A stretch of DNA of 64,000 nt from contig CP054180.1 in NCBI GenBank assembly GCA_015709635.1, forward strand, positions 992,001 through 1,056,000. Reading direction: 5' to 3'. The notes under the pieces were generated by a model. The model had not been told where the DNA came from and searched no databases. It saw only the letters and a list, made by a program, of their open reading frames with translations. This document shows positions 44,278-54,263 of the stretch, in pieces. Every line of letters starts with the position of its first letter. Within the stretch, counting starts at the first letter, position 1. This DNA comes from Gammaproteobacteria bacterium (GTDB lineage Bacteria; Pseudomonadota; Gammaproteobacteria; Burkholderiales; Nitrosomonadaceae). Both the position numbers and the translations under genes were made by a program.

Positions 44278-45525
44278 ATGCCGCAGAAGCTCACAAAAAC
44301 ATTTATCGATTCGATTCCTTTTCCAGGAAATGGGCAAGCTTTTTACCGTGACAGTGAAATTAAGGGATTCGGTTTGCGTGTTGGTGCTACCAGCAAAGTT
44401 TATATCGCTGAAAGCAAAGTAAACGGTAAAACCGTTCGAGTGAGCATTGGTAAACACGGGATTTATACAACCGAGCAAGCGCGCAATCAAGCAAGAGAAT
44501 TGCTGCTCCTGATGTCAAAGGGTATTAACCCCAATGACCAAGCCCGAGAACAGAAAACCCGAAGTATGACTTTGCAGCATGTATTCCAGGATTTTCTGGT
44601 CGCCCGGAAAGCGCTTAAACCGCGCACTATTTATGATTACAAACGCATCATGGGTACCTATCTGGCTGATTGGAATAATAAGGCGATTGCTGACATCACC
44701 AAAGACATGATTGCTAAACGGCATGCCGAACTTGGGCAAAACAGCCAAGCGCAATCTAATTTGACCATGCGTTTTTTGCGTGCGCTCTTTAACTTTGCCG
44801 CCGGACAATACGAAGATAGTAAAGGACAAGCATTGATTCAGGATAATCCAGTCAAGCGCTTATCGCAAACTCGCGCCTGGTATCGGGTCGAGCGCCGTCA
44901 AACGGTGATTAAACCGCATGAACTTAAGCCCTGGTTTCAGGCTGTCATGAATTTGAAAAACGATATCAAGAGCCAGAACCGTGAAACCATACGGGATTAC
45001 TTGCTATTGGTGCTTTTTACCGGATTGAGACGAGAAGAAGCCGCCGGCATGACCTGGAATAATGTCGACTTGCAAGCTAGAACCCTGAAAGTAACCGATA
45101 CCAAGAATCACTTGGATCATACTCTGCCATTATCGGACTTTCTTTATGATTTATTGCAACAACGAAAAGTTAATGCTGTAAATAACTACGTTTTTCAACG
45201 ATCAGATGGGGAGGGGCACATTACCGAGCAGCGCAAACAAATGGCCAACGTTATAAAAGAATCCGGCGTAACATTTACGATTCACGATTTACGCCGTACC
45301 TTCATGACAATTGCCGAAAGTCTTGATATATCCGCTTATGCCGTCAAACGGTTAGCCAATCACAAAATGAACAACGACATCACAGCCGGTTACATTATTG
45401 CCGATGTGGAACGGTTGCGAGACCCGATGCAGAAAATTACTGACTATATCCTCAAGTGCGCTGGTTATAAGCCGACAGCAACGGTAAGCGATTTGCCAAG
45501 AATGAAATCGCGCAACAATGTATAA
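44278..45525 (+). CDS. Tyrosine recombinase (P4-type integrase)
   Basis: The preferred start ATG 44278, after a GTGGAG site, gives 415 aa. The N-terminal DUF4102 arm-binding domain (LTKTFIDSIPFPGNGQAFY, GFGLRVGATSKVYI) is followed by a SAM-like core-binding region and the catalytic domain: Arg in GLRREEAAGMTW, HDLRRTF, His in LANHKMN, and the nucleophile probably Tyr of TAGYI. It would integrate and excise the island at tRNA-Asn, next to whose repeat it lies. Confidence 0.92.
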   Translation: MPQKLTKTFIDSIPFPGNGQAFYRDSEIKGFGLRVGATSKVYIAESKVNGKTVRVSIGKHGIYTTEQARNQARELLLLMSKGINPNDQAREQKTRSMTLQHVFQDFLVARKALKPRTIYDYKRIMGTYLADWNNKAIADITKDMIAKRHAELGQNSQAQSNLTMRFLRALFNFAAGQYEDSKGQALIQDNPVKRLSQTRAWYRVERRQTVIKPHELKPWFQAVMNLKNDIKSQNRETIRDYLLLVLFTGLRREEAAGMTWNNVDLQARTLKVTDTKNHLDHTLPLSDFLYDLLQQRKVNAVNNYVFQRSDGEGHITEQRKQMANVIKESGVTFTIHDLRRTFMTIAESLDISAYAVKRLANHKMNNDITAGYIIADVERLRDPMQKITDYILKCAGYKPTATVSDLPRMKSRNNV

Positions 45526-45550
45526 TACGGCATTGACGGATAATTAAATT

Positions 45551-45874
45551 GTGTTTACCATTGTTGAAACTGAAATCTTTGAACGCTTGTGGCCTTCGTA
45601 TTGGACAGATCAAGCGTATGATGAATTTATAACGTTCATCACCGAAAACCCCGAGGTCGGCGATATTGTCAAAGGCTCCGGCGGTATGCGCAAAGTACGC
45701 TGGAGCCGCTCAGGCTCGGGGAAATCCGGCGGTGTGCGTGTCATTTATTTTAACCGTCTAGCAAATGGCCAGATTTGCTTGGTTTTTATCTATGCAAAAA
45801 GCAAATTGGATTCAATCAGCGCTAAAACTTTGAAGGAAATGAAACATGAAATCGAGAAAACCTTTAACCGATGA
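45551..45874 (+). CDS. RelE/HigB-family toxin
   Basis: 107 aa from a GTG start. IFERLWPSYWTDQAYDEFIT, then GGMRKVRWSRSGSGKSGGVR and VIYFNRLANGQICLVFIYAK match the HigB2/RelE toxin family, ribosome-dependent mRNA nucleases. The stop overlaps the following antitoxin gene by 29 bases; toxin-first order is usual for HigBA-type pairs. Confidence 0.85.
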   Translation: MFTIVETEIFERLWPSYWTDQAYDEFITFITENPEVGDIVKGSGGMRKVRWSRSGSGKSGGVRVIYFNRLANGQICLVFIYAKSKLDSISAKTLKEMKHEIEKTFNR

Positions 45875-46154
45875 GGAATTGGAAGTATGGGAAAACAGCC
45901 GGGACTTAGAAGCCGAATTGCTGGAGTCCGTGCGCCAGATGACAGCAGGGAAGGTGCATGCTGTTATGTCGCCCGTCATATCGGCACGCAAAAAAACGGG
46001 CTTATCGCAAGCTGAATTTTCCAAACTGCTGGGTGTATCGGTGCGCACATTGCAAGAATGGGAACAAGGCCGCCGCCAGCCCAGCGGTGCAGCTAAGACG
46101 CTGATTGCAATTGCTGAGCGCCGTCCCGATGTACTAAAAGAAATGACTGCGTAA
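45846..46154 (+). CDS. HigA/NadS-like HTH antitoxin
   Basis: 102 aa with an XRE-type helix-turn-helix in the C-terminal half (ARKKTGLSQAEFSKLLGV then VRTLQEWEQGRRQPSGAAKT). It should neutralise the overlapping toxin and repress the pair. The N-terminal helix (LEAELLESVRQMTAG) is the probable toxin-binding part (inference). Confidence 0.85.
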   Translation: MKSRKPLTDEELEVWENSRDLEAELLESVRQMTAGKVHAVMSPVISARKKTGLSQAEFSKLLGVSVRTLQEWEQGRRQPSGAAKTLIAIAERRPDVLKEMTA

Positions 46155-46461
46155 ATTTTCACAGCTACCGTCACCGCTACCGCGTAGCGGCTTGCCCTTG
46201 ACAGGCTGCCGCCGACCAAAACAATACCGGCAAAGGATTACAGCTTTTTGTCTTTAGAATCTTGTTGATCTCACGTAGTAGCTACTTGCTTTTTCAGGCT
46301 AAATCACAAAATTGCTATCCTTCATACAAAACCAGCCTTCGGGCGACGACAGTCTGTCAAGGGTGGCAAATCTAGGTACTCACGACAGCATCCGCAAATT
46401 TCCTCAAGCATGCAAATTATTCAGCCGTCAAATGAGATTATTTCTCAGAGGATGATCTGTT
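46155..46461. other. Gene-free stretch with inverted repeats
   Basis: 307 bases. A 6-bp stem CCGCTA/TAGCGG lies at 46174-46190. CCCTTGACAGGCTG (46195-46208) and CAGTCTGTCAAGGG (46350-46363) are inverted copies with one mismatch, 141 bases apart. No ORF or tRNA is visible. It could be an origin, an attachment-related region or the site of a small RNA. Confidence 0.45.
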
Positions 46462-47109
46462 ATGCATGTAGAAAATAGTCCCGACTTTAAAACTGTTTGG
46501 CAATTGGCACATAACTGGATTGAGGCTGACCCGGATAAAACCGATCCCACTGCAATTTCAACTGAACTTAGAATTGCTATTCATCGCTTGATGCATGCGA
46601 TGTCAACTAAAGAAATCACAGCTAGATGGAAGGGATTGCGGATTTTTAGGGATGATTCGTTTCTCTCATCAGTTTTTGATCTCTACCATGATTTTAAATT
46701 TTATCGATGCTTAAGAAATAACAGATTCGACAAACATTATCTGGATAATCTTTACGCAAAACGAAATGAAGTAATCAACTGGTGCATTGATGTGGCTCGG
46801 CTTGATCCTCCATCATGCTGGGCAGCGATAAGTTTGCAAACCAGCCAATCAACTGAAACCGACGAAGAAAACAAAAATTGGTATGACGAGTTAACTGAGA
46901 GGCGTCGGAAGAAAACAGGTTGTCTTGAACTTGCTAAAAAGTTATGGGAAGAAAATCCAGATCAGTCGTATGACCAGATTTATAACCATCCAATAATGAA
47001 ACAGTATGGAAACCCCTCTGTTTTTACCAAAGATTCATTCCAAGATTGGGCAAAAGAGCATGCTTCCGAGTTTGCCAAGAAAGGTGGAAGAAGAAAGAAA
47101 TCAACATAA
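46462..47109 (+). CDS. Hypothetical island protein
   Basis: 215 aa, soluble and charged, starting MHVENSPDFKTVWQLAHNW. The C-terminal part is rich in Lys and Arg (ERRRKKTGCLELAKKLW and KKGGRRKKST), suggesting nucleic-acid contact. A strong hairpin terminator follows. No family recognised. Confidence 0.6.
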   Translation: MHVENSPDFKTVWQLAHNWIEADPDKTDPTAISTELRIAIHRLMHAMSTKEITARWKGLRIFRDDSFLSSVFDLYHDFKFYRCLRNNRFDKHYLDNLYAKRNEVINWCIDVARLDPPSCWAAISLQTSQSTETDEENKNWYDELTERRRKKTGCLELAKKLWEENPDQSYDQIYNHPIMKQYGNPSVFTKDSFQDWAKEHASEFAKKGGRRKKST

Positions 47110-47131
47110 TAGAAAAAATAAAACCCTCTTC

Positions 47132-47159
47132 AAAAAAATAGATACCTATCTATTTTTTT
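47132..47159 (+). terminator. Rho-independent terminator after the hypothetical island gene
   Basis: AAAAAAATAGATA and TATCTATTTTTTT are perfectly complementary (13 bp) around CC. The A-rich left arm and T-run right arm allow termination in both directions. Confidence 0.7.
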
Positions 47160-47226
47160 AGCATCTTTTCTTACTCCATCGTTTGTCGCAAATTGACCTT
47201 GTATTTACTAACTAACGAGGTCAATC

Positions 47227-47421
47227 ATGCAAAACCCATTACTCACTACTAAACAAGCAGCACAAATCTTAGGCGTCAGCACCTCATTCCTGGAACGAGA
47301 CCGCTGGGCCGGGGCGCGAGTACCATTCATCAAAGTAGGCAGCCGGGCAGTTCGCTATCGCCATAGCGATCTGCTCGCCTATATTGAATCGTGCACGCAC
47401 TTTTCAACCAGCCAGTACTGA
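47227..47421 (+). CDS. AlpA/excisionase-like regulator
   Basis: 64 aa with the HTH_17 pattern: [20 protein letters not shown], then [20 protein letters not shown]. Proteins like this act as excisionases or activators of integrase genes in P4-like satellites and islands. It lies 7 bases before the replication gene start and may be cotranscribed. Confidence 0.82.
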   Translation: MQNPLLTTKQAAQILGVSTSFLERDRWAGARVPFIKVGSRAVRYRHSDLLAYIESCTHFSTSQY

Positions 47422-47428
47422 GGTGTGT

Positions 47429-49071
47429 ATGCACACGTCAGTACATCAACCCCATGAACTGCTCAGTCCCGGTGAACGCATCGCCGAAGGCATATTAAGT
47501 TTACTTGATGAGCCGAATGGCAACGATAAACGATGGCGCGCACCGATATTCCGGCAATTGCCCAAACGATTCGCCGGAATTGTTGCCGATAACTACAAAG
47601 AAACTTACATCTTTGAAGGCAGGCAGCAAGCTAACCTTGGCTTACTGGAGGTTTACGGAACAATCACTAAAAACGGCATTCCCCTCAATGCCACCGATGA
47701 CGACCTGAAAGATTTGGCAAGAAACATCGTCAAGGAAATGCAGCAAGCCAGCCGCATCTACCAGAACCTGGAATATGCTGTTTCCCGGATGCTGCACCGG
47801 GCGCAAAAGTATGAAATCGAGCTGTCATTGTTTGAAGACCCGAACATTACAGCCACCGGCATCTATACCCGCCTGACCGATGAAATCTGGTGGCTGCAAC
47901 GGCTACGCAAGATTCACGCACAAAAGCTGGAACAAGACGCCATCCGCATCGGATTAGTGCATGAACGCGCCAGCCGCTATGTCAGCGACGAAACACTAGC
48001 AAGACGCAGAGAACAGAAAAAACGTATCCGCCGCGTTCTCGATGGATTATTGGCAACCAATGAACTCGGCCAGTGTTTCACGCTGAGCGAACTGGCAGAG
48101 TTAGGTCTGGCTAATCCGCGCATCCGGCGCAATGAATTAATGGCGCGTATTTACGGTTTTGAATATATCGCCAACGAATTGGGTCATGCCGGAGTATTCT
48201 ATACTATCACCTGCCCATCCAGAATGCATGCTCGTCACTCCGGCAGCGGCGAGCAGAATTCAAGTATGACGGCACGACACCGAAACAAGCGCAAAAGTAC
48301 CTCAACAAAGTCTGGTCAAGAATCCGCGCCAAATTTGATCGCGATAAAATCAAAGTGTACGGCTTTCGCATTGCCGAACCGCAACACGACGGCACACCGC
48401 ACTGGCATATGCTGCTATTCATGCCGCCCGAACAAACCGCAAGAGTTAGAGAAATCATGCGGCATTATGCCCTGCAAACCGATGGCGACGAACCCGGCGC
48501 ACAGCAACACCGCTTTAACGTAACGCCTATTGATAAAAGCAAAGGCACCGCTGTCGGCTATATCGCCAAATACATCTCAAAGAATATCGACGGCCACGGT
48601 CTTGAGCATGATATTGACGGCAGTCCGATACAGCAAGCTGCGGAACGGGTAGAAGCCTGGGCGTCGACCTGGGGCATCCGGCAATTCCAGCAAATTGGTG
48701 GTGCTCCTGTTTCAATCTGGCGCGAATTGCGCAGAATCAGTGATGCACCTGAAGGCATCCTACAGCAAGCCCAGGAAGCAGCCGATCAGGGCAAATGGTG
48801 GCAATTCATTCAATTGATGGGTGGTGCCACAACCAATCGCAAAAACAACCCGATCAAATTGATGAAAATCGATTCAAAAGAACGGGGCAAGTATGGTGAC
48901 CCAATCGGGAAAAAGATTTGTGGCGTTGAAACCGACACTATTCAATTACCAACCCGTTTGCACCAATGGCATATTGAAAGATGTGCAGTTAATGAAGAGG
49001 TAACTGAGAAGAATAGCGCAAAGCGCCCGCAGAGGAGCGTTAGCGACTGCGGCGGCGCTTTTGCGGCATAG
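47429..49071 (+). pseudogene. Phage GpA-like HUH replication protein, frameshifted
   Basis: ATG 47429 follows GAGGTGTG. The first frame runs to about 48250 ([28 protein letters not shown]), then the sequence makes sense only in the -1 frame: [23 protein letters not shown] motif [10 protein letters not shown], and the double-tyrosine motif [15 protein letters not shown]. Together they form a phage replication gene A (PF05840) protein, a rolling-circle nicking enzyme. Either a real frameshift has killed it or the assembly has an indel near 48225-48262. Confidence 0.82.
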
Positions 49072-49301
49072 CCGCCTTGGAGTTCTGTTAATAACTGTAC
49101 GGAAAATAATTATTAGATAAGAACCAAAGATTGCTGAACAATATTTGTTTTTCAATTTTTTTATCTACCAGGAATTTTAATAACATTAAATTTCTTCAAA
49201 GGATAACGGTATCACTATTCAAGACATGGTTTCTCCCATACAATGCCAGCGGTAAAAAATAACCAACAATAATCAACTATCATTAAAAGTGAGGAGAAAT
49301 A

Positions 49302-51152
49302 ATGTCTCGTCGCATCATCTTTATAGATTCTAAAGTTACTGAATATCAAAGCTTGATTCCACAATTGCCCGAAGACTCGGAAGTAATTGTCCTTGGCGCA
49401 AGCAAGGGCGGCGTGATCCAAATCCTGGAAGCGCTGCAAGGTAAAACAGAAATCAGTGTGATAGACATCATCTCTCATGGCGCACCCGGTGTGCTGAAGC
49501 TGGGTTCGAGTGAGTTGAACAATAACAACCTGGCTGCGTATGCTGAACAACTCACACAAATTGGCGCGCACTTAAACGATACTGCCGATATTTTGCTTTA
49601 TGGCTGTGAAGTCGCTCAGGGAAAACAAGGTCAGGCGTTCATCGAACAATTGTCACTGCTGACGGGAGTGAATGTAGCGGCATCAATCAATCTCACTGGC
49701 GCGGAAGCTTTGGGTGGTGACTGGATACTTGAAGCATACACCGGCTTGGATAAGGTGAGAGCATTGCATTTTTCTTATTCCGGGGTGTTAAGTTCTGGTG
49801 AATTCAGAGTTAACACCTATACAGACAATGTGCAAGCTGAGTCATCAATCACCGGGCTTTCCACTGGTGGTTTTGTAGTGAGCTGGTTATCGGAGGGTCA
49901 GGATGGCAGTCGAGATCACATCTATGCGCAACGCTACGAGGCCAATGGAGTAGCGCAAGGCGCAGAATTTAAGGTCGATACTAATGCGTCCAAGTTTGAC
50001 TCTAGCTTTGATTCATCGGTCATCGGGCTTCCCAATGGGGGCTTTGTAGTGAATTGGATGTCCTCGGACGGCGATCTCCATTTACAGCGCTATGATGCCA
50101 ATGGAATAGTGCAAGGCGGTGAGATGAATGTACGTAATGTTAACCCTTTAATAGTTTCACCGATTGCTGCGCTTTCCGATGGTGGTTTTGTGACGAACTG
50201 GCATGGCCTGGCTGGCATCTATGCGCAACGCTATGATGCTAATGGGGTAGCGCAAGGCGCAGAATTTAAAGTCAATACCACTAGAGATGATGGTCAGACA
50301 GAATCATCAATTACAGGACTTTCCGATGGCGGCTTTGTGGTGAGCTGGACATCTGAAGTCCGTAATGGTTTTGGTGTTGATTCTGATGAAATTTTTGCGC
50401 AGCTCTATGATGCTAATGGAGTAGCACAAGGCCCAGAATTTAGAGTCAATACCACTACAGATGACGATCAGAAAGAATCATCGATTTCAGGACTTACTAA
50501 TGGCGGTTTTGTAGTCAGCTGGATAACTGCTGATCAGGATGTGGATAAGCATGGTGGTGGTATCTATGCGCAACGCTATGACGCCAGTGGGGTGGCGCAA
50601 GGCGCAGAATTTCAGGTTAATACCACTACAACCAAATTTCCCGATAATTCTTCGCTCACTGCACTTTCCAACGGTGGTTTTGTGGCGATCTGGCAGGCTC
50701 TGGATGTGGGTAGAGCTTCCTTCGGAATTTTTGTGCAGCGCTTTGACGCCAATGGGGTGGCGCAAGGTGGCGAACTCAGAGTCAATACCACTATAGAGAC
50801 TAGCTCAGATCCTTCGATCGCTGCGCTCACCGATGGCGGTTTCGTGGTGAGCTGGCAAGCTTCTAATGACATCAAAGCAAAGCGCTACGATGCAAACGGC
50901 AATGAGGTTGGAGTAGTTGATTTTTCCGCGACTGCAGATCGATTATTTAATTGGGCAGAAAGCGCATACACCGCTCTCTTTCCCAATCATGCAACCTCGC
51001 AAGAAATTGCAGGTTACCATGCCCGTCTGTACGAAAATGGTAACGCGCTCGGCGAACAAAATGGGAATATTTATTTTTATGATAGCCACTCCATTGTTCT
51101 TGTTGGGACGGTCGATGATTTTCTACCCAGTGCAATAGCAGCAGGGTTTTGA
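49302..51152 (+). CDS. DUF4347 protein with seven repeats and a C-terminal NWAE-type domain
   Basis: 616 aa. Residues 1-160 are a DUF4347 domain (IIFIDSKVTEYQSLIPQL, DIISHGAPGVLKLGSSEL, LLYGCEVAQGKQGQAF), common at the start of large bacterial surface proteins. Residues about 165-540 hold seven imperfect 50-60-aa repeats, each with GGFV..W and YDANGVAQG, probably a beta-propeller or beta-solenoid. The last about 75 residues (LFNWAESAYTALFPNH) match a domain in the RCC1-like protein at 52404. GAGGAGAAA precedes ATG 49302. No signal peptide is seen. Confidence 0.78.
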   Translation: MSRRIIFIDSKVTEYQSLIPQLPEDSEVIVLGASKGGVIQILEALQGKTEISVIDIISHGAPGVLKLGSSELNNNNLAAYAEQLTQIGAHLNDTADILLYGCEVAQGKQGQAFIEQLSLLTGVNVAASINLTGAEALGGDWILEAYTGLDKVRALHFSYSGVLSSGEFRVNTYTDNVQAESSITGLSTGGFVVSWLSEGQDGSRDHIYAQRYEANGVAQGAEFKVDTNASKFDSSFDSSVIGLPNGGFVVNWMSSDGDLHLQRYDANGIVQGGEMNVRNVNPLIVSPIAALSDGGFVTNWHGLAGIYAQRYDANGVAQGAEFKVNTTRDDGQTESSITGLSDGGFVVSWTSEVRNGFGVDSDEIFAQLYDANGVAQGPEFRVNTTTDDDQKESSISGLTNGGFVVSWITADQDVDKHGGGIYAQRYDASGVAQGAEFQVNTTTTKFPDNSSLTALSNGGFVAIWQALDVGRASFGIFVQRFDANGVAQGGELRVNTTIETSSDPSIAALTDGGFVVSWQASNDIKAKRYDANGNEVGVVDFSATADRLFNWAESAYTALFPNHATSQEIAGYHARLYENGNALGEQNGNIYFYDSHSIVLVGTVDDFLPSAIAAGF

Positions 51153-51232
51153 TCGTACGAAAATCTTGTTGTTTGGTAAGGCAATAGATAGAAGAACGGA
51201 AAAAAGCACTAAGGTATGAAGCAGATTTCTAA

Positions 51233-51253
51233 CCTCCCCAAATTCTGGGGAGG
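51233..51253. terminator. Bidirectional hairpin between convergent genes
   Basis: CCTCCCC and GGGGAGG form a 7-bp GC stem around AAATTCT, between the DUF4347 gene and the minus-strand gene. No long T-run follows on either strand. Confidence 0.5.
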
Positions 51254-51369
51254 TCATCAGTAAAGATACCTTGAAATAACCTGCAGAAAAATCAGATTTC
51301 GGAAACAAAAAAACTACCGGGATGTATTTCTCTCAATATAATTTTTATCAGTATTGGGATCACAAGAAC

Positions 51370-52095
51370 TTAATCATCTTTTGGTATGGAATCAGTTTTA
51401 GTTCCAACAAACGAATTATTTGTTGAACATCCTGAATAATCACCAGGCTTATCTCCTGATATCACTGAGTAAGAACCAGAAATCGAATTGTCAGGCAGAA
51501 TAGTTAATTTCATTGTATCTATTTCTGCATAATATTCACCCCCTTCATTATCCTCGTAACTGCTTGTTAGCGTTGCTGTATTTCCAACTAAATTGCCGCT
51601 TAACAATTCCGAAGAATACCCATCCGCAGTAATGGAATTCCCGGACTGTGTAAAAATTACATAGTAATTATATTGTGCTCCAACCGGATAAGCGCAATTA
51701 TTGGGTCCGAAAGTTTCAGTTATTTTCCAGTTTCCTGAGAGATTCACTGATGCTGAAACAAGAGCAAAACTATCAATATTGGAGTATTCACTAAATTCAT
51801 TTCCATCCCCTGCTTGAACAGCAATATAGAAAGCTGCGCCTTCCCATAAGCTTGCCGTAAAACTGGTTACTCCTCCAACATTCAAACTCGCAATGGACTC
51901 AGGCCCGGTATATGGAATAGGGGCATAACTCAGTTTATATTCGGTCGCACCGGGAACACTTGTCCAGGAAGTTGTGACTGTGAGTCCACTGATGGAATGC
52001 GTCAGTGTAGGAGCTGATGGTGCCGCAGTTAATTGCACGGAAGAACCAAGTAAAACGGATAACGTAGCTAGGAGCATGATAAATCTAATTTTCAT
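51370..52095 (-). CDS. Exported fibronectin-III-like protein
   Basis: The preferred start ATG 52095 gives 241 aa (GTG 52107 is also in frame) with a signal peptide (IMLLATLSVLLGSSVQLTAA). A fibronectin type III-like domain follows (APTLTHSISGLTVTTSWTSV, GATEYKLSYAP). The second half, SGNWKITETFGPNNCAYPVG to SFVGTKTD, has the look of a small lipocalin-like or adhesin barrel with a cysteine pair. Function unknown; island cargo. Confidence 0.6.
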   Translation of the reverse strand: MKIRFIMLLATLSVLLGSSVQLTAAPSAPTLTHSISGLTVTTSWTSVPGATEYKLSYAPIPYTGPESIASLNVGGVTSFTASLWEGAAFYIAVQAGDGNEFSEYSNIDSFALVSASVNLSGNWKITETFGPNNCAYPVGAQYNYYVIFTQSGNSITADGYSSELLSGNLVGNTATLTSSYEDNEGGEYYAEIDTMKLTILPDNSISGSYSVISGDKPGDYSGCSTNNSFVGTKTDSIPKDD

Positions 52096-52403
52096 GGTAT
52101 TTTTCACTTTTTTATGTTATTTCTGATTAATGGTATTATCTTTACTATAGAAAATCGCTTCTTAATTAACCCTTAAGAGGTGCACTTTGTACTTGAATCA
52201 ACTAAATTCAAGATAACGATAGCAGATTTTTTATGGCATCTCTATTTGAACTTGGATGGAGCGATATGAATTATCATTTGACGCTCTGACTAAGTTGACT
52301 GTTATTGGTGAGTCCTAGCCTAAGAATATTCCATCGTCTAGAGCTACGAATCTTTCAAAGGGATTTTCTTTATAGAAACTATAGAGTGTCGATAACACTA
52401 AGT
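52096..52403. other. Gene-free AT-rich stretch in the island cargo
   Basis: About 300 bases between the two minus-strand exported-protein genes. It should contain the promoter of the FnIII-like gene. No other feature seen. Confidence 0.4.
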
Positions 52404-53810
52404 TTATGGCGCTATCACTTGAACAGGGGTAGCGCTATAGGTGGATTTTCCATCCCCCAATCCGTACAAGAGACCTCCCCAAATCCAAACTGTACCATCA
52501 CTCTTAAGAGCGATTGCCATGTCGGAAAAGTTATAAGTGGCTGTTATATCAGTAAGTCCAACGATCTTTTCAGGGTGAGGAGAATCCCTTTCGAGTATAG
52601 AATCACCTCTCCCCCAAGCCCAAACTGTCCCATCTTTCTGTATAGCTAAAGCGACATTTCTTGCAATTGTAATGTTGGTAATGTCATGTAGGCTAGGGTT
52701 TTGAAGTGGAAGTGAAACAGAGTCATTAACTCTGCCATCATCTTTCACTAAACCATAGGAATTATTTCCCCATGCCCAGACCGTTCCATCATTTTTAAGT
52801 GCGAAAGCCGATTCTCCAAACTCGATGAGTTGAATAACATCCGTTAAACCGCTAACTGGTTTTATTGGAGAATTAAACCAATGTAATACAGTTCCATCTT
52901 TCATAAGGGCATAACTGTCTGTTATGTGTATGGCACCATTCAGTTCGCTTACTGGTATAGGGATATCACTACTTAGATTATGCCCTCGAACTCTTTCAAA
53001 ACCTATCGATCCTCCCCACGCCCAAACCGTTCCGTCGTTTTTAATCGCGTACGAAGCTTTACCAGAAAAACCATTTCTATTAATAATAATAGCTTTAATA
53101 TCAGCTAAACCTATCACTTGACCTGGCGCATAACGATTTGTTGTTGTTCCATCCCCCAGTTGACCGAAGCCATTATCTCCCCACGCCCAAACTGTTCCAT
53201 CACTCTTTAGCGCATATGAAGTTGATCTAAAAGAATTTATTGCAATGATATTTGTTAATCCAGATGCCTTGACTGGAGCACTACTAACTCCTATAAATGA
53301 TCCACTTCCCAGCTGACCCTCCATGCCAAATCCCCATCCCCAGACTGTTCCATCTCCCTTTAGTGCTAGCACATGGTCTCCACCGCCACTTATATCAATA
53401 ATATTAGTTAGACTAGGAATCTGTAAGGGTGTGTTTCCCCATCTCCATACTGTTCCATCATTCTTAAGAGCAAGAACCTTAGAATCATAATCAATAGCTA
53501 TTTTGGTAATACCAGTTAGCTTTCCCGAGTTTCCTGTCCCAATTGCCAATAAATTGGATAGGCTATCAATATAAGTCGGACTGTCATTCCCCCATGGTCC
53601 ACCTAATACAAATACGCCATTGTTATCGGTATTAACGCCAGCATAAATATTTGTATCCGGGTAAAAGCGGAATAACCAAGGTGTTGCACTTTGTGTTGTC
53701 TGATGAGTGGGAAAATATTGTGGATAATTATTTTCTGCCCAGTTAAGTAATGTGTCAGTATCACTAGCTGTATCGGCAGAAGCAAAGTGAATCGTGCCAA
53801 GAAAAAGCAC
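52404..53810 (-). CDS. RCC1-like repeat protein with N-terminal NWAE-type domain
   Basis: 468 aa from a GTG start; the preceding in-frame codons (HLILFFCT) extend the hydrophobic signal but offer no ATG, so the true start is uncertain. Residues about 15-85 form a domain (LLNWAENNYPQYFPTHQTTQ, NIYAGVNTDNNGVFVLGG) shared with the end of the DUF4347 protein. Eight RCC1-type repeats follow, seven with DGTVWxWG and one degenerate (DGTVLHWF), predicting a seven- or eight-bladed propeller. Probably exported; ligand unknown. Confidence 0.72.
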   Translation of the reverse strand: MLFLGTIHFASADTASDTDTLLNWAENNYPQYFPTHQTTQSATPWLFRFYPDTNIYAGVNTDNNGVFVLGGPWGNDSPTYIDSLSNLLAIGTGNSGKLTGITKIAIDYDSKVLALKNDGTVWRWGNTPLQIPSLTNIIDISGGGDHVLALKGDGTVWGWGFGMEGQLGSGSFIGVSSAPVKASGLTNIIAINSFRSTSYALKSDGTVWAWGDNGFGQLGDGTTTNRYAPGQVIGLADIKAIIINRNGFSGKASYAIKNDGTVWAWGGSIGFERVRGHNLSSDIPIPVSELNGAIHITDSYALMKDGTVLHWFNSPIKPVSGLTDVIQLIEFGESAFALKNDGTVWAWGNNSYGLVKDDGRVNDSVSLPLQNPSLHDITNITIARNVALAIQKDGTVWAWGRGDSILERDSPHPEKIVGLTDITATYNFSDMAIALKSDGTVWIWGGLLYGLGDGKSTYSATPVQVIAP

Positions 53811-54263
53811 TGTGCAGAAAAATAGGATCAGGTGTTTTATTCGTTGTTTAATTTTGATTCCCCGTTCTGAACGTTTGAAGTGAATTTGCTTGAAGCGTCA
53901 CTACTTGCTTATGGTTATCTGGCATTAACCGATTTTCCTAGACCTAGATAATGGGGTATTGGCAATTTTCTGAAAATTAATTTAGTAGACCATGGCGCAG
54001 TGATCCGTGTAGATCATCTAGATTTAGTCTTATTTTTAGGGAGTCTCGGATGCCTTATCCAACTTGAATATAGTGTCTACATGAAAATCATAAAATACTT
54101 AAATGTAATGTAATTATTTGTTTTAATGGTATTGTTGAGAGTGATCGAACCTCCACCTACTGATTGCAAATTGTGTGCTTATGCTTATTATAACCTTGCT
54201 TGATGATATATCTAACTCAAGTCGCTCAGTGAAGTTTCTCATTTGACCTTGTTAACTCTCTTC
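53811..54263. other. AT-rich stretch without a recognised gene
   Basis: 453 bases between the RCC1-like gene and the ParE-type toxin. All frames are short. It should contain the promoter of the RCC1-like gene. No repeats or RNA gene recognised. Confidence 0.45.
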
